From: Timema cristinae
Lineage: Eukaryota > Arthropoda > Insecta > Phasmatodea > Timematidae
NCBI GenBank assembly: GCA_039000515.1
Contig: JBCFYV010000012.1
Coordinates: 43,216,355 to 43,280,354 of the forward strand
Length of the DNA: 64,000 nt
Reading direction: 5' to 3'
Positions 36,137 to 47,568 of the stretch are shown one piece after another. Position numbers and translations under genes: made by a program. Numbering within the stretch: the first letter of the stretch is position 1; each line of letters opens with the position of its first letter. The notes under the pieces were generated by a model. The model saw only the letters and a program-made list of their open reading frames with translations, searched no databases and was not told where the DNA came from.

Positions 36137-36385
36137 CCCCCTGTTTGAAAGTAAATTTAATAATAATCTTAAGAAATATCACCTTCTGTATATCCGACCA
36201 GGGGTGAACTCCCAACTACCCATCATCATTTGCTCAGTCAATTGTGAGAGTGACGCCTTATATCACATAATCATCAATTACACTATATTGATTGATATAT
36301 TCAAGATAATTTTCAGTTTTTTTAAATCTTTATTATGTTCTAATTTTTTTTTCTTGATTAAATTAACAAATTTTGGTCACGAAAT
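36137..36385 (-). repeat. Left arm of 1.5-kb inverted repeat, with SINE-like core
   Basis: The reverse complement carries AAGGCGTCACTCTCACAATT, GACTGAGCAAATGATGATGG and GTTCACCCCTGG, a tRNA-derived SINE-like head and B-box-like stretch. About 85 bp are nearly identical to 37655-37741. The match continues on the far side through CAAGATAATTTTCAGTTTTT towards 36385. Confidence 0.6.
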
Positions 36386-36401
36386 AAAAATTACAGATGA
36401 T

Positions 36402-36603
36402 CAATTATGTTATTTTTAATTTTTCTTTTAAATACAAGGGTATTTACCAAAGAATTAATGATTTATTAATATAGGATTCTACTTTGTATGTGTAGCAATT
36501 GAACAATTATGTTATTTTTAATTTTTCTTTTAAATACAAGGGTATTTGCCAAAGAAATAATTATTTATTAATATAGGATTCTACTTTGTATGTGTAGCAA
36601 ATT
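36402..36603. repeat. Tandem duplication, period 102 bp
   Basis: CAATTATGTTATTTTTAATT starts at 36402 and 36504. Both units run through AAATACAAGGGTATTT and GTATGTGTAGCAA with few differences, so the duplication is fairly recent. Confidence 0.8.
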
Positions 36604-37559
36604 GGATATTAAAGAAGGTCACTAATAATGTTTACTTTGTTAAAAAAAAACATTATCTCCTCATTTTAATATCCTTTTGGGCTATTGGGATGTGTATACT
36701 TACGGAGTAGGGATTTAATAGGTAAAATTCCGAGGATATTCACTGGCATCCGCGTGAAGAAAGAGTTAGAAACCATTCAGGAATAAAAACTCAGTACTAC
36801 CGACAGTGATTTAAACTGATCTCAAATTCATCAGTATTTCAGTGTATTGCAAAATATGTATGGCAAGTATAAATGAGAGAGATATCACCTTCAGAATATC
36901 TTATGTCTACCAACGGATTGTCAAAACTAATTCACACTGTGAAAATATATTCATTATAGAAGTGGGAATTTATTAAATATATTAGGTTATTCTATTGTCT
37001 AACGAAAGATTGGACTAGAGTAAGGATGTTTCAACTATTGGTCGTGACGGTTGCTAAAAGTATTCTGAGGGTCACAAGAAATACCTCAAACGTAAGTATA
37101 TTATAGAACTATTGAAATTGTATTAAGATAAAACCTTTAAATTAACATTTAATTAATTTAGTTTAAAAATTAACCTCATCCTGCAAGATTACACAAACAC
37201 AATTTTAGTGGTCGTTCATATGATTTACTATGATAAATTAATTACTTGCATTGGTAATATGACTATATAAATTTTTGCAAATTATTAAAAATAAAATCTA
37301 CTTCGAAAAAGAAGATGAAGAAACAAGCCATTAAATACTATACCCTCCAAAAAATCAGCCTCATCTCTTATGTAGGTAAGATCGTGGCAACAATACTAAA
37401 TAGGTTGGGCTGAAAAGGACAAAAAACCAAAATCTAAATTAAATATTGAAATATCGGGTAAAAGTTTCTATACTCCCCTCAGGGCATATCTATTTTTTAT
37501 CCACCTCAATATCTATCCAGGCTCTTCTGAGCTTGAAAATGAAAAAATTACTCAAATTG

Positions 37560-37741
37560 AATTAATACATTTTGAGTAATTTAATCTAGAAATAACAAAA
37601 AAAGTTTTAGAATATAATAAAGATTAAAAAAACTTAAAATTATCTTGAGCATACCAATACATATGGTGTAATTAATGATTATGTGATATAAGGCGTCACT
37701 CTCACAATTGACTGAGCAAATGATGATGGGTATTTGGGAGT
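37560..37741 (+). repeat. Right arm of the inverted repeat, cut by a LINE
   Basis: This is the mirror of 36137-36385. It stops at TTGGGAGTT, where the left arm would continue into TCACCCC, because the R1-type LINE begins there. Confidence 0.6.
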
Positions 37742-37744
37742 TAT

Positions 37745-40405
37745 AGATGACGTCTATAGAGGTATCCCGGTGGTATTTATCGCAAATGCAAATACGAAGT
37801 CACCCCTGTCGCTCAGCGATGTGTAGAGAAGCTTGGATGCAAGGAGAGGTGGATTTAGAGCATATGAAAGAGGTGAGATTTTAGAAGAGATAATAGTAGC
37901 GAGAAGGCTAGAAGTGCTTAATATGATAAGTAATTCACCCCCATATGTAAGGAAAGAGGAAGCAAGCTCAAATATAAACGTCACAATCTGCAACCAGGAA
38001 GTGATTGGGATTGTTAAGAGCTGGAAAGTACTGGATGGGTTCACAATTAGTGACCAAAATTTGACCACTTTTGAGATTGAAGGAGATCTAGAGCTGCAGG
38101 ATGAAGTGAGAATAAGACCTAAATTAAACAATTGGGAGAGATTAAAGAGAGAATTGGAGCTACCAACAGAGATATAAAAAGGAGTAAGCGTAAATGTGAA
38201 AGCGATGGAGTCCACGAGAGCTATACAAAGAGCAATGAGAGCGGTCACCCCTAAATTCAAGGAAAAATTAAGGAAAAATAATTAGCCCTGGAATGAGAAA
38301 CTTTGGAATAATCATAAAAGGAAATTAGGGCAGCGAGGAGGATATACCAGATCTGTCATGATCCATGGAGTTGTGGCATGTTACTGGATATCTGTTGAAA
38401 GATGAAAGAAGAGTATGAATCTGCCCTGAGGATGTCTAAGAGGGAGAGCTGTGAGCGATACGTTCAGGAGGAGCTGATAAATAATGCTTGGGGCATACCA
38501 CTTCAGATAGTGACCGGGAAGGTAAGGCGCCCAGCTGTGATCTCCACGCTGAAGACTCAGGGTGGTGACATGACTTCTTGCTTGGAAGAATAGGTAAGGT
38601 TGTTTGTTACTTGAAATGTTGCTTCCAGACGTTAATGTGGAAGACGACGAGGAACAATAAACTGCAAGAATGGGCATGACGAGGAACTACGACAACAAAG
38701 CAGAGACATATCCAATAAAACGGGAAGAGATTACAAGGTTGGTGGCCAAAATGAAGAGTAAGAAGGCACCTGTACCTGATGGAATCAGAGTTGAGGTCCT
38801 TCAGAAAATTATCGAAAAGTTAGTTCCCATCCTAACTAGTCGAATGAATGACTACATGGACCATGGGCAAGTTCCTTATGTATGGAAACAAAGTGAAGAA
38901 GTCATTCTTAGCAAGGTTGAGGACAAGGATCCGCAGCTCCATAAGTCATACAGGCTAATCTGTCTATTAAATTTGTTTGGAAAACTTCAAGAAAAGATAT
39001 TGTGTAACAGATTGAGGAAGCATCATGAGATTATTGGCATGCGCCAGCAGCATTATGGCTTTAGGAGAGGTAGATCTACGGAGGACGCTATCTGTGAGGT
39101 TATGAATCTCACTGATAGGGCCAGTGGAAAATATGTTATTAAGATATTCGTTTACACATTTGGAGCATTCGTTAATTTGTGGTGGCCATCACTACTCTCA
39201 GAGATTTTATGGACTACTGTAGGGACAGATATGCAACCCTGATATGTCCAGCAATATCAAAATGTAAGAAACTTACGAATGACTGTCCCCAGGGATCGGT
39301 ATGGGGACCAATATTTTGGGACATAGGGCTCGAACCCGGTTTGTTGGAAATATAATCGCTCCCAGGTACGGCGGAGAAGGTCGCCTTTATAGATGACTTA
39401 TTGATATTTGTTGTAAGCAAATTTAAAATTAGAACTTGAGACCAATAGTAATGCGTTTCTTTCTGGGCTGAACTCTTTGTGCAAGAATGTGAAATTAAGT
39501 TTTAAACCTGCGAATACGACGTATGTGCTGTTCAAGGGAAAGCTGAAGAGAGACCCGATGATAAGGATTGACAGACAAGTGATTATATGAAGTGTAAATA
39601 CCAGATATCTAAGAGTTACGTTGGATGAAAAGCGTGGCTTCATGATGCATTTAGAGAATATATGTGGAAGAACCTTAAGACTAATGAACAAAATTATTAG
39701 CACAGGGCAGAGTCGGTTTATACTGGCCAGACTTAGTATATGGATTTACCATCAAGCCTTATTAGTTTCCATCGTGGTTATGGGGCCAGTGCTTGGGCAC
39801 ACCGGCTTAGGCTGGTACGGCTTATATGCAAGATCCGAATACTATAGAGAAGTATTCTCTTAAGGCTATCCGGAGACTATAGGACAAATGCATTGTGTAT
39901 GGTCCTAAGTATCTAGCCAGTAGACCTAGCAATAAGGAAGAGAGCGGCTATGTACTAACTACGGAGAAGGGAGTTAGACAAGGTTGCTAAATTGACAAGG
40001 GAATGAGTAATAAATGGTATCCAGGTGAGAGAACAATTGCTGGACAAGAGGTAGAGAGAATGGAACCAAACACAACTGGAAGTAGAACTTACCAATTCTT
40101 TACCTATGTCAGAGATCACCTAAAATTAAAATGTTTACAGCCTTCCTCTGGGCTAGTTCACTTTATCAATAATCATGGCTCGTACTGGGCTTTTCTCTAC
40201 TTAAGATACTTGACAGAAGACAGGCTATGCAAGTGTGGACGGGAGGCTACCCCCGAACACGTCGAACTGGAATGTCAACTAACGGTAAAAGAGAGGGAAA
40301 CAATGCAAGTTCCATTACAGGCCAGCGCAATTTATCATATATTGCATGACGTGGATAGGTGGAGTTTCCTAGATACAATCGTGAACGACGTTTCTAAGAG
40401 AGAAA

Positions 40406-40437
<32 letters not shown>

Positions 40438-41330
40438 GCAGACATGAACAATAGGAGACAGGTTAGACAAGACAAACAAATGGAAGACAGACAAGGTAAT
40501 AAGGCCAGTTAATACAGTGACATTACAGAAGGTGACGACTCGACATCAGAGAGAGAATCAGAAGACATACTATGAAATTGGAACCAATAATTAGATGAGA
40601 CGAAACATAGATATTACCGGATATTAATGGGACGAGAATTTTCAGGTCATCTAGAGCCCAGCTGAGGAAGGCTCCGTTTGGATACCATTAGTGAAAGCTT
40701 CTGAGGGACCTGAGGCAGCCGAGCTACCAGCTGGGAATTAGAGAAATCGAATTACATTAAGAGACGAAGGTATAAAACCCTCAACTCGCAACAAAAACTT
40801 GGCATAAGTTTGGCGCTGAGCTGGGTAGTGGGTCTTCCGGTTGGTCAGGGTTTCTTCATTGATGAAGAGACAAGGAAGAATATTAAGATTCTGTTCAGCC
40901 ACCGAGTTGCAAGATATTTATTAGGTTAAGTTAGTTTTAGTTTATATTTTCATATGTTGTTTCATGTTTAATCTTAGGTCCAAGGTAGTGGTATTAGCTG
41001 GAGGTAGATGGAACGAAATTTCTGGTAGGGCGCCTTCCCAGGTGGTAGATACAGGGTTGCTCTCCCCCACTGGGGCTCGCACCAATCAGGGGACTCCAGA
41101 AGCGGTGGGACACCCAGTGAGGCAGGGTACCGGGGGTGTAAAATGCCATGGGAGGACAACCTAGTAGGATAAAATTAAATGGGGAAATAGGTGTATTTAT
41201 ATTTGGAGCTATAATCAACATTAAATTAAATAATGATTGCAAATTGGATAAACTAGTAATTATTGGAGGTAGATAAAAAATGTAATATAGGTCCTGAGTT
41301 ACAGTCTAGGCCCCAGGACAGAAATAAATG
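37745..41330 (+). mobile_element. R1-type non-LTR retrotransposon, 5'-truncated relic
   Basis: It starts inside the endonuclease domain, runs through reverse transcriptase and a C-terminal zinc knuckle, then a GC-richer 3' UTR (about 40540-41170, with GGGCGCC and CACTGGGGCTCGCACC stretches). It ends in an AT-rich tail near 41300-41330. Its coding text is unlike the Jockey-like array. A clean target duplication was not found. Confidence 0.75.
37757..40512 (+). pseudogene. R1-clade LINE ORF2 remnant (endonuclease, RT, zinc knuckle)
   Basis: The endonuclease C-terminal part (about 37757-38177) has ERGEILEEIIVARRLEVLN, SSNINVTICN and FTISDQNLTTFE. RT blocks at 38670-39420: KAPVPDGIRVE, YRLICLLNLFGKLQEKIL, HYGFRRGRSTEDAI, CPQGSVWGP and FIDDLLIFVV, where the usual FADD has become FIDD. 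Motif A is damaged (VYTFGAFVNLWWPSLL, frame changed just after). The C-terminal zinc knuckle near 40225-40275 reads CKCGREATPEHVELEC, typical of R1-like elements. Many stops and frameshifts lie between 38180 and 40000. A TA microsatellite sits in the last codons (near 40412). Confidence 0.8.
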
Positions 41331-41339
41331 ATAAATAAA

Positions 41340-41568
41340 AGTTTTAAATTCAAACAACACTCCAACCGATGATTTTGATGTAGACGCCGTGATGTGTAAT
41401 CTGATAATCAATTATTTTACCTAGATTTTTCAAGCGTAACAACCTATTAATTTATATATTTATATAGTTTTTTTAAAATTCATTTCGTCAAAATATATTT
41501 GTGAACATAAATGATATTTAAATAATTTAAAGGTCATCATAATTGAATTACTAATGATTTTTTGTAAA

Positions 41569-41603
<35 letters not shown>

Positions 41604-43470
41604 TAATTACTTCAAAATATAGTTGGGAACATTGAATTTTTTGTTGTTTAAGTGGCTAATTGGTTTTGTGTAAATAAATATTCCAAGCAAACTTATAGTG
41701 GTATGAGCTATATTTGTAAATAAATATTCCACATATACTTTTCTTGGTTTGAGCTATATTTGTGAAAGTGTTTTAATTATTTTGAATATTTAAAAAAATG
41801 ACTTAAGTAATCTGGTTCAAAATTGGTATCGTGGGGAGGGGAATTCTTTTACATCATCAATAACACAGTTTCTTTATTTATACAACATAAATTAATTTAA
41901 TCGTATTTTACCTACCAAAATATATAGAAAGTTTTTTTTTCAAACTAACCATGAAAATTGAATTCAAAATGAAAATCAAGGATTAGTGTTTCATGATCTA
42001 TTAGAATAACCTACTTTTTATTTTTCAAATATCAAATAATTTCTGGTAATTTACAAATAATTATTTTTTTGAAAACTTAAATTTTGTTAAAAATATTAGA
42101 ACAAACTGGTTTTAAAATTTACATTTACAGATTGATTATTGTGATCAATAAGATTATGTTTGTTTTTATGAATACAACATTGTACTTGTTAATTTGTCAC
42201 AAATTTCAATCAGTCATATTATTATAGAATAATAATTGATTTTTCAAATTTTGGACATAACATTTTTATTTTATCTCCAGAATATATTTTTCACAATATT
42301 TTATTTAAATTAACTAAACCCCTATCATACTTTGTCTCTGTAAATAACATTCATTTAATATATTTATTACATATTACAAGTAGTTTATTTGTCTCATTAA
42401 AAAAATTACAATTATACTATTAATTACATTATTATTGTTATTTAACCGGAGGTCCTCAAGCAGATACAATAAAAATAGAAATGTATTAGAAATAATTACA
42501 TGAATAATATTTATACATTATGTTTACATGTCTTTATTAGAATCATTTTCTTCCACGGAGCTTTTATCATTTTAATATAAATATTTATTACCTATGTACC
42601 ATGTGTCCTGGTTTGTTCCGATTAAGTGTAAGATATACTCGAAAATACATATTCTAAAACTAGATTTTTTTTATTTACATAAAAGTTCCAAGTGTTGTGT
42701 GAATAAATATTATAAAACTGATATGTTTGTTTTAACGTCTACACCCAAACACCCCTTCTCCCATCCTATAAATACAATATTATTTGGCCTAGAAGATCAG
42801 TCTCAAACATTATTGATAAGTTTAAACGTTCAGAATAAAACCATTAAACCCCTTTACTTTCTCTTTGGGTAGCAATCTAAAGTCACAATGGTTTATAAAT
42901 GATTATGACAATGTTGCCATCTCCTTCCTGTCTTTGATTCTCCAAACCAAATATACAAGGGATATAAAGAAAATAATAAAACATTGTATTGCTAGTTTTT
43001 TATTGACAATCAGCAATTGATTAATTTTAAAAAAATCATAACATGCAGACACAACAACAACATAGAACTTTTGTTTACAAGCAGCAATATTATTTAGGTC
43101 TTGTGACCAATACAAGTAATTAAGTCTATATTGCAACATGAACTATATAATTGTGATAGCAAGAAAAATATATAATCACTCTTTTACCTGGTAAATAACA
43201 TCAGGAGAAAATAAAATGTATCTTACAATCTAGAAAATGAGTAGGAGTCTACTCCAAAATAGTTCAGGACTCGCTGAGAGGTGCTAAAACGCATATTGAC
43301 AATGTCTCCACAGTTTTTACTGGACAATCTTAATCTTCCAACAAACTCAAGCGCAATAATGTTCGGTTCATTGGTGGTCTCTTCAGATAGCACGACGTTA
43401 TAAATTATTTTTTTCAAGTTTGTTTAAGCACTTGACATGGTTGTATTACTATTTCTCGATTAGGTCTAAC
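41340..43470. other. AT-rich stretch without a gene
   Basis: A TA microsatellite lies at about 41570-41598. No gene is supported. Confidence 0.45.
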
Positions 43471-43474
43471 GCAC

Positions 43475-43823
43475 TGCACAAGACCTCCTCGTTTCAACTG
43501 TCATACTGGTGAGCAGGATTTTGAGGTGTTTGATGACATTTCCCTCACCCCTATAGCCACACGCATACCCACCGTCAGAGTCACCCGAGTAACCACCACC
43601 AGAGTCGTCTACCTACCAGACATCAAAGTCAGCAGAGTCAACCGCCAGTTGAGGAGGAGGTAAATCTCACAAAACCTGTAAATCTCAAGGATTTAAAAAT
43701 ATACAAACTTATTCAAATGTTAAACATTATGGGTGAAACGCCCGATGACTATAAAATCGGTCTGGGCAGTTTCGGTAACGTCTTCCTTCCAAAGTCTTCC
43801 TATTATTTGGATTGTGTGTAATT
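43475..43823 (+). pseudogene. Unassigned Maverick-region coding remnants
   Basis: One frame runs to a stop at 43681 (residues FNCHTGEQDFEVFDDISLTP visible early, then Arg/Val/Thr-rich). Another frame, from about 43660, runs to a stop at 43821-43823 (PDDYKIGLGSFGNVFLPKSS visible). They may be the end of one protein and a linker into the integrase piece. No family is recognised. Confidence 0.35.
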
Positions 43824-43825
43824 TA

Positions 43826-44114
43826 AATATAAAGCACGCTGTATGATTTATCTCGGAGGACAAAGCGTGATTTTAAAAATGAATTAATAAACTCTACTGA
43901 CGTCATCGGAACTAGTGGTGACATTTTGAAACACGTGAGAGGGGGAACCGGGTTTGTGAGTACAGAGTCTTCCCGAAAGTTTAAAGTTGATAAAATACTA
44001 CTTGTCAAGTGTAAAGGCGCCAGAAAGAAAGTGTATGTGCAGTGGAAAGTTACCCCCCCCCCCCCAAGTTTAATTATTGTATTCCTGACAGTTACGTCAG
44101 CGCCCTACCATTAA
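43826..44114 (+). pseudogene. Integrase C-terminal, chromodomain-like remnant
   Basis: The frame reads LINSTDVIGTSGDILK, then FKVDKILLVKCKG and KVYVQWKV, which fits the chromodomain-type tail of Maverick integrases (VEK-hydrophobic, YxVxWKG). A run of nine C bases near 44053 shifts the frame in the middle of the domain. The catalytic core (DDE) is not present upstream, so only the tail is left. The assignment is by motif shape and position. Confidence 0.45.
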
Positions 44115-44862
44115 GGACCAGTTTTACATCACTTTGCCAAGCGACAGCTCTATGGGATATTTCCCGAAAAATACTCTCACGAATTTCACTATGCAACTAC
44201 CCTACCGTCTTCCACTAGAAGGCCAGTAGGAAGTCGCACTCACCGAATTCCAATATCCGTGTTATTTCACCACCGTACCCGAGGGCAAAACTATTGTATT
44301 GTACAACTGGGTGGACGTTAACGACGTGGAACAAATATTCAAGGATCACATCCCTCCTGGAAGCTACAGCACTATTCATGAATTGGTCAAAGTTTTAAAC
44401 GAAATTAGAGGCGTTAAAAGGTGATTTTGGAACTGTACTCAAGTACACAAACCCCTACAAAAAAGTGGATGTAGCTTCTTCTTCGCCAAATATACAGCTG
44501 CTGAATCTATAAAGTCAACTAAGTCTACGGCTCAGTTCCGATCCCCATACTAATATGATCAAAGTCGCAAAGTCACCGTATGCCGCCAATATCCTACTAG
44601 GCTTTCCCTCGCAAATGTACATCTACATGGATATAGACGATCCCCAGCCCGTGACTGACATTGTGGCACCGCTTGTATGTATCGTCGGTATCAACAACAT
44701 AAAATATTTCTACGGCATACATAAGAAAATTAGCTATAATCAGTTGCACTATGTGCCGTACTTAAAAGGAAATTGAAAGCCTGAAAATCAATATAAGAAT
44801 AGACACTTGTGAACCTGTACCATTCGAGTTTAGAAAAGTGTGCATGAAACTCCATTTTCGAC
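44112..44862 (+). pseudogene. Maverick minor-capsid-like structural protein remnant
   Basis: It begins DQFYITLPSDSSMGYFP, with the expected ATG replaced by AAG. Then come TLTNFTMQLPYRLPLEG, an in-frame TAG, and EVALTEFQYP. Further frameshifts precede 44555-44776 (GFPSQMYIYMDIDDPQPV, HYVPYL). The opening LPSDSS/FPxNTxxxF pattern and the HYVP segment are those of a protein that recurs beside the capsid gene in Mavericks. Its role as penton-like capsid protein is recalled, not shown here. Confidence 0.6.
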
Positions 44863-44872
44863 GCTGCTCAGC

Positions 44873-45209
44873 ATGAACTCTCCCTACCAAAGATACTACC
44901 TTAACCAGGATGGAACAGGAATATCTTCGATCTATCAAAGTGTTCCCTATCAACGCGGGCACGGGATATGAATTTTTTCAACGGCTTTTCAAGAGTGTCG
45001 TACTGTTGCTGAAAAGGGGCGCTAAAGCCATTGGAAAACAGGCATATAATACAGGTATCGACGTGCTCTCCGACGTCACCAATCAGCGTCGCCCTTTCAA
45101 AGAAGCTCTATGGCACCATGTTGGTGAGGCTGGAACAAACCTGAAACGCAAGGTGGAGCATAATATAGACACACTGGTGATCGGCTCAGGCTATATAATG
45201 ACATCGTAA
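44873..45209 (+). pseudogene. Small basic virion-type protein remnant
   Basis: From ATG at 44873 the first part reads SPYQRYYLNQDGTGISSIYQ. A frameshift at about 44966 moves on to LLKRGAKAIGKQAYNTGID, VLSDVTNQRRPFKEAL and IDTLVIGSGY. A short Gly/Lys/Arg-rich protein of this form lies between the minor and major capsid genes in Mavericks and adintovirus-like elements. It has one frameshift only, so it is relatively well kept. Confidence 0.6.
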
Positions 45210-45286
45210 GTAGCATCGACGTCATTCTTCTGTCGTTTCTCGAAGTAAAAAGGCCAAGAAATAAGTGGTAGATAGTTTCAGTTTAA

Positions 45287-46592
45287 ATGTCGTTTCTACA
45301 CCCCAGGCTTGCGTGTAAGCCAGAAGTGAACTCAATCTCTTTTCCGTCCCACCCATGCAAACCAGTCTTGAAAGTGGGTAATGGCTCCAGTACAAACCTG
45401 TCTCTTCCTCACCGATGATTCTCTCATCAAATTTACCTTTACCAGTCAAGGATAGTTCTATATTGATCCTCAACAGACTATGCTCTATCTCAGTGTAGCC
45501 ATCATGAAACATGATGGAGGCACTTTCACAGAAGTGGATCAAATCGCTCCCGTCAACAACTGGTTGCATTCGCTATTCACACAGGTGAATGTTTTTAAAC
45601 AAAAAATTAGTCTCACCGCCTAGCAACATGTATGCTTATAGATCGTATATTGATACGCTGCTCAATTACAACAGTGACGCCAAAATAACTCCTTTGACCT
45701 GCGGTTTGTAGTTCGTAGATGAAACTTTGAGTTTGCTAACGTGGGCAAACAAGGAATTTGAGGCCCGTCGCAGTCTTACCGCAAAAGTCAGACGGTGGAT
45801 CTTTTGGAGTACTTACACGGTGACGTGTTTAACCAAAAGAGATACCTTTAGAATGGCACTGAACTCAGAGTCAAGTTGGTCTGTTCCAGAGACGGGTTTA
45901 GTCTTATGACCATCCCTGAACTCCCTCAATTTAAGGTTCAAATCGCTGAAGCCGGACTTCTAGTGCACCATGTCAAAGTAGCACCTTATATACTGTTGGC
46001 ACATGCCAAGGCATTAAACGTCTGTCCCCCAAATTATCCCATTACCCGCGTGGAAGTAAAAATATTCACTATTCCTAAGGGTGTACAAGGGAAATCACTG
46101 GACAACATATTCCTCTAACAGTTACCCTAACGATGCATCGTGGGATTGGTATCAAACACTGTGTTCATTGGAGACGCCACCAAGAACCAGTTCAATATCC
46201 AAACCCACGGAATGAACCATTTATCGCCGTCGGTACCGCTACAACCCAATTTTTCAAACGGCAACAATGTTATGTCCTACAACACACTGTTTTCTGGAAC
46301 GGGTATCCATATCATGAATGAAGGTAGTGACATCACACAGGAAGTTTTCCCTAAGGAATATCATCTCATGGCTTTAGATATTACACCTAATCTGTCCGCC
46401 CACATGACATCGCATTTGAATTTTACGAGGTATCTGAGCATCGAAGTGAGTTTCACCAGAGCTCTCATCAAAACCATAAACTGTATAGTGTATGGGGAGT
46501 TTGCCAACACCATACCATCAATAAGGCAGAAACGTCGTGACCCATTAGTGAGATATTATAAGCGACTTCCCACCCCATTCACTCGTCATTAA
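45287..46592 (+). pseudogene. Maverick major capsid protein remnant (double jelly roll type)
   Basis: The N-terminus at 45287 (MSFLHPRL) frameshifts near 45410. Later pieces in order include QQTMLYLSVAIMKHDG (near 45470), DQIAPVNNWLHSLFTQVNVF (near 45540), a block near 45727-45909, 45876-46118 (PELPQFKVQIAEAGLLVHHV, YPITRVEVKIFTIPKG) and an open 3' part 46140-46592 (YHLMALDITPNL, INCIVYGEFANTI). The length of about 430 codons and the order fit the F54H12.2-like Maverick capsid protein. At least five breaks are visible. It cannot make a capsid. Confidence 0.7.
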
Positions 46593-46595
46593 ATC

Positions 46596-47040
46596 ATGGA
46601 CGTCATTGTGGATTTAAAGAGCTTCATTGACAATATCAATAAGTTTGTCGTCAAGGAACTGAGTGTTTTATCTGTATGTGGTACATTATTTCAAAATTGG
46701 TTGTTAAAACCACTATACGCTATCAACGAATTTTAAGCCACCGCTAAAAAACAAACCGACTATATTGTCAACAAAATGCACTGTATCCCTGGGATAGCGA
46801 TGATGTGGATTATAAGCTGCTCGTATCCTTCATCTCACGTGCCACAATGCGTGCAGAAACTATCTACGTCAATGGAGCAGAAAAGAAAAATTTCCACACA
46901 AATACACGTCTATACCCGTGGTAGATCTGTACGACAAAGTTTGTTCGTCTTTGAAAACACTTGAATTGGCTGCACCACGTGCATGGTACATAGTTCTGTA
47001 TGGAATTTCTGTTCAGCCTCCATCGTTTGGTGACTTCTAG
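46596..47040 (+). pseudogene. Unnamed Maverick-associated protein remnant
   Basis: ATG at 46596, 4 bp after the capsid stop, begins DVIVDLKSFIDNINKFVVKE. Then come an in-frame TAA near 46736, a frameshift near 46790 within a CIPW region, and later AETIYVNGAEKK and SLKTLELAAPRAW. The function is unknown to me. The tight spacing suggests the same transcription unit as the capsid gene. Confidence 0.5.
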
Positions 47041-47055
47041 ATTCGATGATTGAAG

Positions 47056-47525
47056 ATGGACATGCACACCATCAGACGCGTGCTGAAAACAACCCTTGGT
47101 TCCATTGTGCACAGTTGGATGTTTTGACTGCTGATTAACTACCGGCATAAAGAGCTCTACCTGCTGTTCTCGTCATAAACACTTATCCACAAACCAAGTC
47201 TGTGATGAATTGGGTCGCCATTTTAACTACAAGAACGGTGTGGGATAATATTAGACATTTATGGTTTTCCACCCAGTATAAAGTCACATCTGGCATTTAT
47301 ACGCAAAAACACTTCCCGCACATCTCATAGCACGCTACAACTTCAAAGTATCGCCTCAAACGTTTGCGGCATTTACTCTCTCATGTACATTCTCTATTGC
47401 CCAGAACATTCCGATGAAAACTCTCCTAACACTATTCACGCCCACCAATCATACAGGCAACGACGCTAAGGTGGTGATATATCACAACACATTTTTCAAG
47501 AATGTAGCATCCTGCTGCCCCTGAA
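47056..47525 (+). pseudogene. Adenain-like cysteine protease remnant
   Basis: ATG at 47056 begins DMHTIRRVL. After a frameshift near 47090 the text reads AQLDVLTAD, two stops, then PAVLVINTYPQTKSVMNWVA (47150-47220), the strand that carries the catalytic His in adenovirus-type proteases. Here that His is Asn (AAT). The second catalytic block near 47340-47400 reads LQSIASNVCGIYSLMYILYC, with the nucleophile Cys preserved. The C-terminal NDAKVVIYHNTFFKNV lies near 47460. Such proteases process capsid proteins in Mavericks. This copy is inactive. Confidence 0.65.
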
Positions 47526-47568
47526 GATGCTGCGTCCAATCAGCGTGTGCCTTTAAAGGGTTGTCCCG

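Noticed and set aside
37745..41330. Insertion into ribosomal DNA, as expected for R1
   Set aside because: The flanks are SINE-like and AT-rich, with no rRNA sequence.
45222..45569. 115-codon minus-strand frame in the Maverick block
   Set aside because: It lies opposite the broken start of the major capsid remnant, which reads on the plus strand like all its neighbours.
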